This document shows, one piece after another, positions 15,386 to 21,900 of a stretch of 33,028 nt of DNA; position 1 is the first letter of the stretch; each line of letters starts with the position of its first letter. Under the pieces are notes generated by a model. It did not search any database, was not told the origin of the DNA, and was given only the letters and a program-made list of their open reading frames with translations. The translations under genes and the position numbers were made by a program. The stretch is from positions 1 to 33,028 of the forward strand of contig JAHJBU010000053.1 of NCBI GenBank assembly GCA_018813375.1, written 5' to 3'. This stretch comes from Patescibacteria group bacterium (GTDB lineage: Bacteria; Patescibacteriota; Microgenomatia; UBA1400; PJMF01).

Positions 15386-16405
15386 ATGTTTCAACCTAAG
15401 TTTACCCTAACTTCATTGCTTCTAGACAATCTTTCTAAAATTGAAAGATTCTATGGGCAGTTAGAGGCTCTTAAAATTCCCAAAAAACTAGAACTTAATT
15501 TAGAACGAGATAATTTGATTCAATCAACTTATGTTTCAAATAGTATCGAAGGAAACCCATTGTCACTGCCAGAAGTTACTAATTTACTCTTAGATGGCAG
15601 AGTGCCAGCAAATCGTGATGAAAAAGAAGTTAAAAACTATTTTGAGCTCCTTAAGAATTTGCCAAATATGACTACTAAATATTTAGATCTTGGATTAGTG
15701 ACAGATCTTCATTCTAAGTTATTAGTTGGAGTGAATGATGAAATTGCTGGGAAAATTAGAAATAAAAAAGTGGTAGTCGGTGGATATAAAAAAAATGATG
15801 GTGAGCTTAAGCTAGTGGTTAAGCACGATCCCCCTTATCATAAACAAGCACAAATAGGCGATTACTTGACTAAGTTACTATCTTGGTCAAATGAATCGTC
15901 AGAACAAGCAATTTTAAAAGCTGGAATATTTCATCATCAATATGTTTACCTGCATCCCTTTATGGATGGTAATGGTCGGACTTGTCGCTTATTAACAGCT
16001 TTCGTTTTGTTAAAAAATGAGTATCAAATTAATAAATACTTTGTTTTAGATGATTACTATGACTTGGACAGAAAAGAGTACTCAGATAAACTAAATAGTG
16101 CTGATCAAGGTGATAAAACAGAGTGGCTAGAATACTTTACGAGTGGAGTTAGGTATTCCTTACAAAGTTCATTGGGTCGGGTTAATAACATGATGAAAAC
16201 TTTAAAAGTTGAAAATAGACCTACTTCTAAAGAAACAGAAGTTTTAGCTTTTCTTGAACAGAATCAGCAAATCACTTCCAGTGATTTAGCCGATCACCTT
16301 GAAGTAAGTCGCCAACAAGCTCATAAATTTTTGGCTTCTTTATTGGAAAAAGGATTGATTGATAAAAAAGGTGAAACTAAAAAAAGTTATTATTTTATTA
16401 AGTGA
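15386..16405 (+). CDS. Fic family protein 2 with C-terminal winged helix
   Basis: 339 residues. A Fic_N region (about 1-100) holds the inhibitory motif SNSIEG (51-56). The catalytic motif HPFMDGNGRTCR begins at His190. The C-terminal 75 residues form a winged helix (KETEVLAFLEQ, ITSSDLADHLEVSRQQAHKFL). Expected role is self-inhibited NMP transfer to a target protein, with DNA-binding autoregulation. It stands alone and is followed by boundary repeat copy 5. Confidence 0.88.
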   Translation: MFQPKFTLTSLLLDNLSKIERFYGQLEALKIPKKLELNLERDNLIQSTYVSNSIEGNPLSLPEVTNLLLDGRVPANRDEKEVKNYFELLKNLPNMTTKYLDLGLVTDLHSKLLVGVNDEIAGKIRNKKVVVGGYKKNDGELKLVVKHDPPYHKQAQIGDYLTKLLSWSNESSEQAILKAGIFHHQYVYLHPFMDGNGRTCRLLTAFVLLKNEYQINKYFVLDDYYDLDRKEYSDKLNSADQGDKTEWLEYFTSGVRYSLQSSLGRVNNMMKTLKVENRPTSKETEVLAFLEQNQQITSSDLADHLEVSRQQAHKFLASLLEKGLIDKKGETKKSYYFIK

Positions 16406-16421
16406 TTCTTAGTAAGTAAAT

Positions 16422-16451
16422 AAGTCCTAACATAGTCCAGCCCGGGGAGCA
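16422..16451. repeat. zone-4 boundary repeat, copy 5
   Basis: The sequence is AAGTCCTAACATA followed by GTCCAGCCCGGGGAGCA. It lies 17 bp after the Fic 2 stop and runs straight into the terminator-promoter element of the Nudix gene. Confidence 0.85.
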
Positions 16452-16500
16452 AGTGATAAAAAGACCTATAAATAGGTCTTTTTTGTTTGTATGATATACT
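16452..16500 (+). promoter_or_regulatory. portable terminator-promoter element, copy T3
   Basis: A stem AAAAAGACCTAT (16458-16469) / ATAGGTCTTTTT (16472-16483) with a T-run is followed at once by the -10 hexamer TATACT (16495-16500). It therefore ends the Fic 2 transcript and starts the next one. The same composite occurs at 21697-21750, and the terminator half with a different -10 at 27655-27703. Confidence 0.65.
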
Positions 16501-16507
16501 CTAGTTT

Positions 16508-16562
16508 ATGCACAGCATCTTGTGTACCTGCTGATTTTTCGGCACTACGCTTGAAAAAGTCA
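16508..16562 (+). promoter_or_regulatory. structured leader with 8-codon mini-ORF, copy 1
   Basis: An ATG 7 nt after the -10 opens an 8-codon ORF, MHSILCTC. Its stop overlaps a hairpin (TGATTTTTC 16532-16540 with GAAAAAGTCA 16553-16562). AGGG and then the Nudix ATG (16574) follow. The copy at 21755-21808 encodes MHSILRTC and keeps the hairpin. It could be an attenuator or translation-coupled uORF. Confidence 0.45.
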
Positions 16563-16573
16563 GGGTCCGTAAT

Positions 16574-16672
16574 ATGAAAAAATGGCAACTAATTTCAGCC
16601 GAAGATATTTCTCCCAGCAAATGGTTTCCTTTGGAAAAGAGAAGCTATCAACTTCCCAATGGAAAACAAATT
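16574..16672 (+). pseudogene. 5' part of an IS-interrupted Nudix hydrolase gene
   Basis: 33 codons (MKKWQLISAEDISPSKWFPL ... NGKQI) lead directly into the insertion sequence at 16673. Removing 16673-18186 and one copy of the 15-bp duplication joins NGKQI to DDFYVTTLADS at 18202 in frame, restoring a Nudix protein of about 183 residues. The start has AGGG 9-10 nt upstream, behind the structured leader. This part alone would be non-functional. Confidence 0.85.
16658..16672. repeat. 15-bp target-site duplication of the IS1202-like element
   Basis: AATGGAAAACAAATT stands directly before the IS (16658-16672) and directly after it (18187-18201). The two copies are identical, so insertion was recent enough to leave no change. 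Confidence 0.92.
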
Positions 16673-18186
16673 TGTTAGCCCAAAATGAAAATGTCCCCTT
16701 TCTGCAAAGTAGGAATGTCCCCTTTTGGAAAAAAGCATTCATAATTTAATTGCGTAGCAATTAATGAACTGGAGGCTGGAAATGGGAGATATTGTCATGA
16801 GCGATAAAGAAGTAAATCAGATCGAACTTTTTGAGAAGTTAGCTAGAAAAGAAATAAAACAAGGAAAGGTGGCAAATATTCTTGGTTTGTCTGTAAGACA
16901 AATAAAAAGAAAACTTAGGAAATATAAGCTAGATGGAGCTAAATCATTGGTTAATAAATCTAGAGGAAAAGTTAGTAATAGAAAGATTAGCCAGGAAAGA
17001 ATAGATAAAGCAATTACATTAATTAGAGATAAATATTGGGATTTTGGTCCAACGCTAGCTAATGAAAAACTGCTTGAAATCCATAAAATAAAACTTAGCG
17101 TTGAAAAACTAAGACAAGAAATGATCAAGGCAGGGATCTGGAAACCAAGAAAAAGAAGAAAGGCTCATGTACATCAGTTACGAGAAAGAAGAGCTTGTTT
17201 TGGGGAATTAATACAGCTAGATGGTTCTCCTCATGACTGGTTTGAAGGTAGAGCTCCAAAGTGTAATCTAAATGTTGCTGCAGATGATGCAACTAATACG
17301 TTTAGTGTTAAATTTAGTAAGACTGAAACAACTCAGGATTACTTTAAATTACTTGAAGAATACATAGGTCAATATGGATTGCCAAGGGCAATCTATGCTG
17401 ATAAGCACTCAATATTCAGAGTAAATACCCCAAGTAATCTTGATCTAAAAAAACCAAGTAAACATGATAAATATGAAAGACTAACTCAATTTGGTAGAGC
17501 ATGCAAAGAATTAGGTATTGAATTAATTTTTGCTAATACTGCTCAAGCTAAAGGTAGAGTTGAAAAAGTTAATTATACTTTTCAAGATAGACTTGTTAAA
17601 GAAATGAGATTAGAAGGTATCTGTAGTATTGAAGAAGCAAATAAATTTGTTCCAAAATATATGAAAATATTTAACAAAAAGTTTTCAAAAACACCAAGAT
17701 CAACAGTTGATATGCATAGAAAGTTAAGCAAAAATATTGATCTATCAAGTATTTTTTGTCTTAAAGAAACTAGAATTCTTTCTAAAAATCTAACTTTTCA
17801 GCGAAATAATATTATTTTCCAGATTAAAACAAAAAGAACTGCATTTACCCTTAGAAAAACTCAAGTCACAATCTTAGAAAGATATGATGGGTCAATTAAA
17901 ATATTCGATTACAGAAATAAACCCCTCAAGTATGAAACTATTAAGTTGCTTCCAAGTATTAAAGCTACAAGTAGCAAAGAACTTAATTCTAAACTCGATG
18001 ATATACTAATTCGAGAAACAAAGAAAAACTACAGAAAAAAGAATCCATGGGAATCTAGCTTTGAAGAGCTAGGTAAAAATATAGGTTTTTACAAACCACT
18101 TGGAGCCGTTTAACAAAAATATTAATTACCCAAAAGGGGACATTCCTACTTAGGACAAAAGGGGACGTTTCTAAATGGTGCTAACA
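16673..18186 (+). mobile_element. IS1202-like (ISNCY-type) insertion sequence
   Basis: 1514 bp. The ends begin TGTTAGC and finish GCTAACA. The inverted repeats extend about 56 bp with mismatches and include a perfect 22-bp inner part (16707-16728 and 18130-18151) with GTAGGAATGTCCCCTTTTGG, plus outer GTCCCCTTT blocks. One transposase gene is carried. The 15-bp target duplication is unusually long; long duplications are known in the IS1202 family, where the ISTde1 subgroup is reported around this length. The family name is from the transposase and the duplication, not from a search. Confidence 0.88.
16764..18113 (+). CDS. IS1202/ISNCY-type DDE transposase
   Basis: Up to 449 residues. An N-terminal helix-turn-helix (QGKVANILGLSVRQIKRKL) is followed by a second HTH-like segment, then an integrase core: GELIQLDGSPHDWFEG (first Asp), PRAIYADKHSIF (second Asp) and NTAQAKGRVEKVN (Glu). 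GSPHDWFEG is typical of this transposase group. ATG 16764 is the longest start; ATG 16782 (GGAGG 7 nt upstream) or 16797 (GGGAG 8 nt upstream) look better placed. No frameshift is visible, so the element may be active. Confidence 0.88.
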   Translation: MNWRLEMGDIVMSDKEVNQIELFEKLARKEIKQGKVANILGLSVRQIKRKLRKYKLDGAKSLVNKSRGKVSNRKISQERIDKAITLIRDKYWDFGPTLANEKLLEIHKIKLSVEKLRQEMIKAGIWKPRKRRKAHVHQLRERRACFGELIQLDGSPHDWFEGRAPKCNLNVAADDATNTFSVKFSKTETTQDYFKLLEEYIGQYGLPRAIYADKHSIFRVNTPSNLDLKKPSKHDKYERLTQFGRACKELGIELIFANTAQAKGRVEKVNYTFQDRLVKEMRLEGICSIEEANKFVPKYMKIFNKKFSKTPRSTVDMHRKLSKNIDLSSIFCLKETRILSKNLTFQRNNIIFQIKTKRTAFTLRKTQVTILERYDGSIKIFDYRNKPLKYETIKLLPSIKATSSKELNSKLDDILIRETKKNYRKKNPWESSFEELGKNIGFYKPLGAV

Positions 18187-18654
18187 AATGGAAAACAAAT
18201 TGATGATTTCTATGTGACAACTTTAGCAGATTCAGTTCATGTGATTGCTATCACTAAAGAAAAACAAGTGGTGCTAATTAGAATGTATAAACAAGGTGCT
18301 GATGACATCATGATTCAGTTTCCTGCAGGCAGAAGAGAAGATAGGCACAAAGACTTACTAGATGTAGCAGTCAGCGAGCTAGAAGAAGAAACTGGAATTG
18401 AGGTAGGTAGATCTGATTTAAATTATCTTGGTAAGCTTGCGATCATGAGTACTAAGGCAACTGAATTAGCTCACTATTATTTAGTGACAGATGTTGAGAT
18501 AAATTCTCAACAGAGCTTAGATGAAAATGAAGAGATCGAGGTTTTATTCCTAGAACTAGACGAAATTGAAAAGTATATTGCTCAAGGGAAAATTTGGGAT
18601 GCACTTTGTATTGCTGGCTGGGATTTAGCAAAAAAGAAAAAAGGGATATTATGA
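18175..18654 (+). CDS. Nudix hydrolase 3' part, possibly still translated from an IS-supplied ATG
   Basis: 159 residues if begun at ATG 18175, which lies within the IS right end; from DDFYVTTLADS (18202) on it is the interrupted Nudix gene. The Nudix region reads FPAGRREDRHKDLLDVAVSE then LEEETGIE; the box is loosened (Ser for the usual Arg in REUxEE), and the style is that of ADP-ribose/NDP-sugar pyrophosphatases. Without the first 33 residues the N-terminal dimer strands are missing, so activity is doubtful. The stop overlaps the next Nudix gene as ATGA. Confidence 0.75.
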   Translation: MVLTNGKQIDDFYVTTLADSVHVIAITKEKQVVLIRMYKQGADDIMIQFPAGRREDRHKDLLDVAVSELEEETGIEVGRSDLNYLGKLAIMSTKATELAHYYLVTDVEINSQQSLDENEEIEVLFLELDEIEKYIAQGKIWDALCIAGWDLAKKKKGIL

Positions 18655-19067
18655 AAAAACAACTCATCACTGCTTGTGCTTTTTTATATCAAAATAGAAA
18701 GCTATTTACGGCTAAAAGAGCTGAGACTAAAAAGTTTTTACCAGGAAAATATGAGCTTCCTGGAGGTCATATTGAGTATGGTGAAAGTTTAGAAGAAGGA
18801 TTAGCAAGGGAGTTTGAAGAAGAATTTGGAGCAGAAATAAAAGTAGGCAAGCCGATTCATGCTTTCACATACATCAATTCAATTAAAGAAAGTCATTCAG
18901 TTGAGATTGTTTTCCTAGCTACTTTTAAAGATAGAGCTGTCATTACTTTAAATCCCACAGATCACTCTAAATCTTTATGGATATCTGAAGATGAGATAGA
19001 TCAATATTTTGATCGCAACGACAATGAATACAAAGCTATTGAGGTAGGTTTTAAGGAAATAAAGTGA
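18651..19067 (+). CDS. Nudix hydrolase, MutT-like
   Basis: 138 residues from ATG 18651, coupled by ATGA to the preceding Nudix gene. It has a complete Nudix box: G39, E45, then REFEEEFG (53-60), matching G-x5-E-x7-REUxEExGU. The N-terminus (ITACAFLYQNRKLFTAKRAE, FLPGKYELPGGH) is typical of MutT/NudG-like pyrophosphohydrolases. The substrate is unknown; nucleotide-pool cleaning is a reasonable guess. The following genes (HD, CPBP) probably share the transcript. Confidence 0.88.
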   Translation: MKKQLITACAFLYQNRKLFTAKRAETKKFLPGKYELPGGHIEYGESLEEGLAREFEEEFGAEIKVGKPIHAFTYINSIKESHSVEIVFLATFKDRAVITLNPTDHSKSLWISEDEIDQYFDRNDNEYKAIEVGFKEIK

Positions 19068-19292
19068 AAAAATTAGCAACGATTTTTGGTTTAAAAGAAA
19101 AAGATACGGATGTGGTTGGATGCCTACCACTTGGCAGTTTATGGAGATGTGTGGCTATGGTGCAGCCATGGGCAACGCCAAGCAAGACCTCAAAGATTTG
19201 GTAGCCACTAAAGGTGAGGGTAAATCATTTGTGGGGCCAAGTGTGGATGAGAATGGGATTTTAGAGATATTTAAGTATTTTGGATTGTTATG
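19064..19292 (+). pseudogene. relic of a Cof-type HAD phosphatase C-terminus
   Basis: GTG 19064 opens KKLATIFGLKEKDTDVVG, then the frame shifts. In another frame WQFMEMCGYGAAMGNAKQDL (from about 19130) runs on to GPSVDENGILEIFKYF and a stop. It is clearly paralogous to the last 80 residues of the intact HAD gene at 27710-28579 (WQFIEMCGYG, MGNAKQDLKDL, GPSVDENGILEIL). A deletion of about two bases near 19115 and another change near 19128 explain the shifts. Its stop (TGA) overlaps the start of the HD gene. Confidence 0.8.
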
Positions 19293-19865
19293 AAAGATCA
19301 AAATCAACTACTCTGGGAAAGAGTAAGACCACTTTTAAAGAAAGCCAAGAGAAAAGATTTTATTTTACACACAAAAAAACTTGTCAGAGCAATGAACGAA
19401 TTGTTAGAAAGTGAAAAAGGTGATCCTAAAATTTTAATTCCTGCTGCTTATTTGCATGATGTTGGTTGGTCAATGGTTGATGATAAGTTGCAGACCAGTA
19501 CTAACAAAGATGATCGGTCTTTAGCTCTACATCAACACATAGATTTTGCACCTGACATTACTAGACCTTTATTAAGCGATCTAGGATTTGATAAAAAATC
19601 AATCCAGAAAATTATTAAAATAATTATTTCACACAAATTTGTCAAACCCAAAGAGCATGACAGCCAGATGTTGATCGATGCAGATACTTTGTCTGATACA
19701 TATCTAGATTCTTTTGAAAGTGATTGTAAGTCATATCATTCTTCTCCAGTTGAGTTTTTACAATTCAGAAGTAGGAATAGTTTTTATACTAAAACCGCTC
19801 AAGATATTTTCAAAAAGCATATAAGAGTGTTAGAAGTTAACCCCAAAATTATTCTTAGGAGATAG
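19290..19865 (+). CDS. HD-domain phosphohydrolase
   Basis: 191 residues. The HD signature is H27 (DFILHTKKL), H56-D57 (AAYLHDVGWS) and a later IISHKF His and DADTLSD Asp, the usual order for metal-dependent phosphohydrolases acting on nucleotides. The start (ATGA) overlaps the HAD relic stop, so translation may be coupled to whatever precedes it. Neighbouring Nudix genes fit a nucleotide-metabolism or signalling theme. Confidence 0.8.
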   Translation: MKDQNQLLWERVRPLLKKAKRKDFILHTKKLVRAMNELLESEKGDPKILIPAAYLHDVGWSMVDDKLQTSTNKDDRSLALHQHIDFAPDITRPLLSDLGFDKKSIQKIIKIIISHKFVKPKEHDSQMLIDADTLSDTYLDSFESDCKSYHSSPVEFLQFRSRNSFYTKTAQDIFKKHIRVLEVNPKIILRR

Positions 19866-19872
19866 GCTAAGA

Positions 19873-20331
19873 ATGAATCAAACTAAATATTTTAAACTTG
19901 GCATCAGAACAGATAATATTAAGAAAAGTCTTTTACCTTATACAATTCTAACTGCTATTCTCAGTCTAGGACTAATTACTTCACTTAGATTATTTAGTCA
20001 GTCCATGATGGGTGTTTACGATACTCTTTATCCATTATTTTGGATTTCAATACCTCTGAGTATTTTGCAAGAAATAGTTTTTCGAGGGTTTGGTATGTAT
20101 CAGCTCAAAAAATTATTTAAAAAACCAATTACTGTGATTTTGTTAAACAGTATTTTATTCTCGCTATTTCATATGTTTGTTCCAGAGCAACTACTTTTTG
20201 TACCCCTATCATTTTTATCTGGTCTAGCTTTTGCTACAGTTTATTATTATCATCCAAATCTGTTTTTAGTTTCACTTGCACATGTAGTAATTAACTTACT
20301 ACCAGTGTTTTACTGGGGTCTTATTGAATAA
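19873..20331 (+). CDS. CPBP family intramembrane metalloprotease, short form
   Basis: 152 residues, shorter than the usual 200-280, with four or five TM segments. Motif 1 is LQEIVFRGFG (Q66-E67, R71), where most members have EExxxR; motif 2 is SLFHMF (H100); motif 3 is SLAHVVIN (H137, N141). The Glu-to-Gln change at the first position is worth noting but E67 is present. Such proteins mature prenylated or secreted peptides or act in bacteriocin immunity. The gene is 7 bp after the HD gene and ends just before boundary copy 6. Confidence 0.75.
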   Translation: MNQTKYFKLGIRTDNIKKSLLPYTILTAILSLGLITSLRLFSQSMMGVYDTLYPLFWISIPLSILQEIVFRGFGMYQLKKLFKKPITVILLNSILFSLFHMFVPEQLLFVPLSFLSGLAFATVYYYHPNLFLVSLAHVVINLLPVFYWGLIE

Positions 20332-20334
20332 GAG

Positions 20335-20364
20335 AAGTCTTAACTTGGTCCAACCCGGGGAGCA
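20335..20364. repeat. zone-4 boundary repeat, copy 6
   Basis: The sequence is AAGTCTTAACTTG followed by GTCCAACCCGGGGAGCA, 3 bp after the CPBP stop codon. It separates the Nudix/HD/CPBP operon from the CHAT-like module. Confidence 0.85.
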
Positions 20365-20462
20365 TTATTTAAAAGATTGCTTTATTACTTGCTCACTTTG
20401 ATATAATTAAATTATTGTTGACTGCTGATTGTTATGGATGAGCAATTCATTGTATTATTCAG

Positions 20463-20482
20463 TAATCAACTTAAGTTGATTA
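20463..20482. promoter_or_regulatory. 20-bp perfect palindrome upstream of the CHAT-like module
   Basis: TAATCAACTTAAGTTGATTA ends 13 nt before the first ATG of the module. It is a perfect palindrome in an intergenic region otherwise without repeats, so it is a good operator candidate. A possible promoter (TTGACT near 20419 or TATAAT near 20404) lies upstream; I cannot fix which one is used. Confidence 0.55.
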
Positions 20483-20495
20483 TCGTTATTTAAAT

Positions 20496-20693
20496 ATGGA
20501 TAAAAAAGCTAGGTTTCTAAAAATTTATGCGAATCTACCGCTCCATCTGAGGTCGGAGATTGTTATCATGGTTGATGGTGAACCATTCACATGGCAATCT
20601 GCTAAATTGGAGATAGACAATGACTCTGATACTGGATCTTCAATACTGGATAAATTAGCAAAGATGGAAATCATCCAAGATGAAAAAAAATAA
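20496..20693 (+). CDS. small protein of the CHAT-like module (65 aa)
   Basis: 65 residues. The central phrase ANLPLHLRSEIVIMVDGEPF TWQSAKLEI has a strong, evenly spaced pattern of the kind seen in conserved small proteins, followed by GSSILDKLAKMEII. No TM segment, no signal peptide, acidic C-terminus. It is not a family I can name. Its 3' end overlaps the next gene by 14 bp, so the two are translationally linked. Confidence 0.7.
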   Translation: MDKKARFLKIYANLPLHLRSEIVIMVDGEPFTWQSAKLEIDNDSDTGSSILDKLAKMEIIQDEKK

Positions 20694-20928
20694 TCATACC
20701 CCAACTGATAAGCAACAACTGAAAGAAGATATGAAGCAATTGGCAATTGCAAGGCTTAAGAGTATTCCTTCGCAGTATCAGATTTCTGTCGGAGGAGGAG
20801 GTGGTTTAACTAGGAAAGAGGCAGTTGAAAATATAGAGAATGATAGTGAAATCGGCAAAGAATTGATTGATATTGAAATAGAATTTTTAAGAGATATGGC
20901 TAAGGGTGAATTATATAAATATGAGTAA
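20680..20928 (+). CDS. small helical protein with a Gly run (82 aa), second gene of the module
   Basis: 82 residues. A charged N-terminal helix (DKQQLKEDMKQLAIARLKSI) leads to ISVGGGGGLTRKEAVENIEN, a five-Gly linker, then a helix GKELIDIEIEFLRDMAKG. The ending suggests a recruited coiled-coil. The exposed Gly-rich linker next to Arg-Lys is a possible cleavage site for the neighbouring protease, which is speculation. It overlaps the next gene by 8 bp. Confidence 0.7.
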   Translation: MKKNNHTPTDKQQLKEDMKQLAIARLKSIPSQYQISVGGGGGLTRKEAVENIENDSEIGKELIDIEIEFLRDMAKGELYKYE

Positions 20929-21556
20929 TCTCTCTTTATTGGTAACCAGACCAAATCACGATCGTCCAACAAATTATTTATGTCATTGGTCTCAATTAGT
21001 AATTGATCTTGCAAAACAAAAAAACTTTTCTGTTTACGATCTAAAAGGAAAAAAAGCAAACAAAAAAACTTTTTCTAGTTATGTTAAAAAGAATAATCCC
21101 CAGATAATTTTTTTTAATGGTCATGGTGATGTTGACAAAATTACTGGTATTAACGATGAGGTTTTAATTGAGGTAGATAAAAATGACCACTTACTAAAGG
21201 GAAGAATTATTTATGCAAGAAGTTGTAGGTCAGCACAGATATTAGGAGTCAACTGCGTGAAGAAGAAAAAAGCTGTAGCATTTATTGGGTATAAAAATGA
21301 TTTTATTTTGTTTAATGATGAAGAAAAAATAACTAAGCCATTAAGTGATAGAATCGCCTCATATTTTCTTGAGCCTTCAAATCTAGTAATCACAACGATA
21401 ATCAAAGGAAATAGTCCAGAAGAGGCTTATGATAGGTCTCAAAAAGAATCTATAAGAAAAATTAAATTTTTATTGTCCCCAAAAGCTCCAGCGGAAGAAA
21501 AATCGTTAATTACCTACATGTGGAGAAATATGAGAGCCCAGGTTATTATTAATTAG
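20921..21556 (+). CDS. caspase/CHAT-like cysteine protease
   Basis: 211 residues from ATG 20921 (a GTG 15 bp upstream is less likely). The catalytic dyad of the caspase fold is visible: IIFFNGHGD with His68 at the end of a hydrophobic strand, and IIYARSCRSAQILG with Cys102 after the next strand, in the expected order and spacing, followed by another strand AVAFIGY. This matches CHAT/C25-like peptidases. No signal peptide, so it acts in the cytoplasm. It is the last gene of a three-gene overlapping operon with a palindrome in front, which fits a regulated protease system such as a defence or cell-death module. Confidence 0.72.
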   Translation: MSNLSLLVTRPNHDRPTNYLCHWSQLVIDLAKQKNFSVYDLKGKKANKKTFSSYVKKNNPQIIFFNGHGDVDKITGINDEVLIEVDKNDHLLKGRIIYARSCRSAQILGVNCVKKKKAVAFIGYKNDFILFNDEEKITKPLSDRIASYFLEPSNLVITTIIKGNSPEEAYDRSQKESIRKIKFLLSPKAPAEEKSLITYMWRNMRAQVIIN

Positions 21557-21589
21557 ACAATAAACATATTGGTGCCGATAGTTTATTTC

Positions 21590-21697
21590 CAAAAAAAGTC
21601 TTGTCATCTGTGCTGTAAACACCTCAGTATCTTCCCTAGCAATAGTTAATAGTTGAGACTCATATCCGTTTCGTAACGAGTCCTGGGGGGGGGAGTA
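21590..21697 (-). pseudogene. family B coding relic, copy 1, ending in a degenerate boundary
   Basis: The minus-strand frame from 21682 reads DSLRNGYESQLLTIAREDTE and VFTAQMTRLF. Copies 2 (28864-28962) and 3 (29756-29881) encode related peptides (RNEYKSKLVTIAREE; RNGYESKLLTITKEDTQVFT) with many silent changes. The parent gene is unknown. On the plus strand the boundary here is TCCTGGGGGGGGGAGTAAG, a diverged form of the 30-bp repeat. The 21557-21589 stretch shows nothing else. Confidence 0.55.
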
Positions 21698-21808
21698 AGT
21701 GATAAAAAGACCTCTGGATAGGTTTTTTTTATTTGTATGATATACTCTATTTTATGCACAGCATCTTGCGTACCTGCTGATTTTTCGGCACTACGCTTGA
21801 AAAAGTCA
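21697..21808 (+). promoter_or_regulatory. duplicated terminator-promoter-leader, copy T4
   Basis: Bases 21692-21860 repeat 16446-16614 at roughly nine identities in ten: terminator stem (AAAAAGACCT/AGGTTTTTTT), -10 TATACT, mini-ORF MHSILRTC, hairpin (21778-21808) and the first codons of the Nudix gene. Here the block drives a 26-codon Nudix stub and the EamA transporter instead. Confidence 0.7.
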
Positions 21809-21819
21809 GGGTCCGTAAT

Positions 21820-21900
21820 ATGAAAAAATGGCAACTAATTTCAGCTGAAGATATTTCTCCCTGCTCGTTATATGCGGAGCTACAGGAGCTAGCTAAATAA
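21820..21900 (+). pseudogene. 26-codon stub of the duplicated Nudix gene
   Basis: MKKWQLISAEDISP is identical to the start of the Nudix protein at 16574, then the sequence diverges (CSLYAELQELAK) and stops. Its TAA overlaps the EamA ATG (TAATG), so the stub may now serve as a translated leader that couples ribosomes to the transporter gene. Confidence 0.75.

Noticed and set aside
16560..16742. Minus-strand 60-codon ORF over the left IS end
   Set aside because: It straddles the insertion junction and is composed of IS end repeats and antisense Nudix codons.
20906..20920. GTG 20906 as start of the CHAT-like gene
   Set aside because: ATG 20921 leaves the usual short overlap with the previous gene; the extra residues (NYIN) add nothing to the fold.
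20496..21556. Three-gene module as a plain toxin-antitoxin pair
   Set aside because: There are three genes, neither small protein shows an antitoxin DNA-binding domain I know, and the large one has protease-type residues. It is better described as a protease module of unknown role.
21646..21834. Minus-strand ORF with a PPPRTRYE-type stretch
   Set aside because: It spans the degenerate boundary, terminator and leader copies. The frame is not kept in the other copy at 16450-16580, so it is a shadow.
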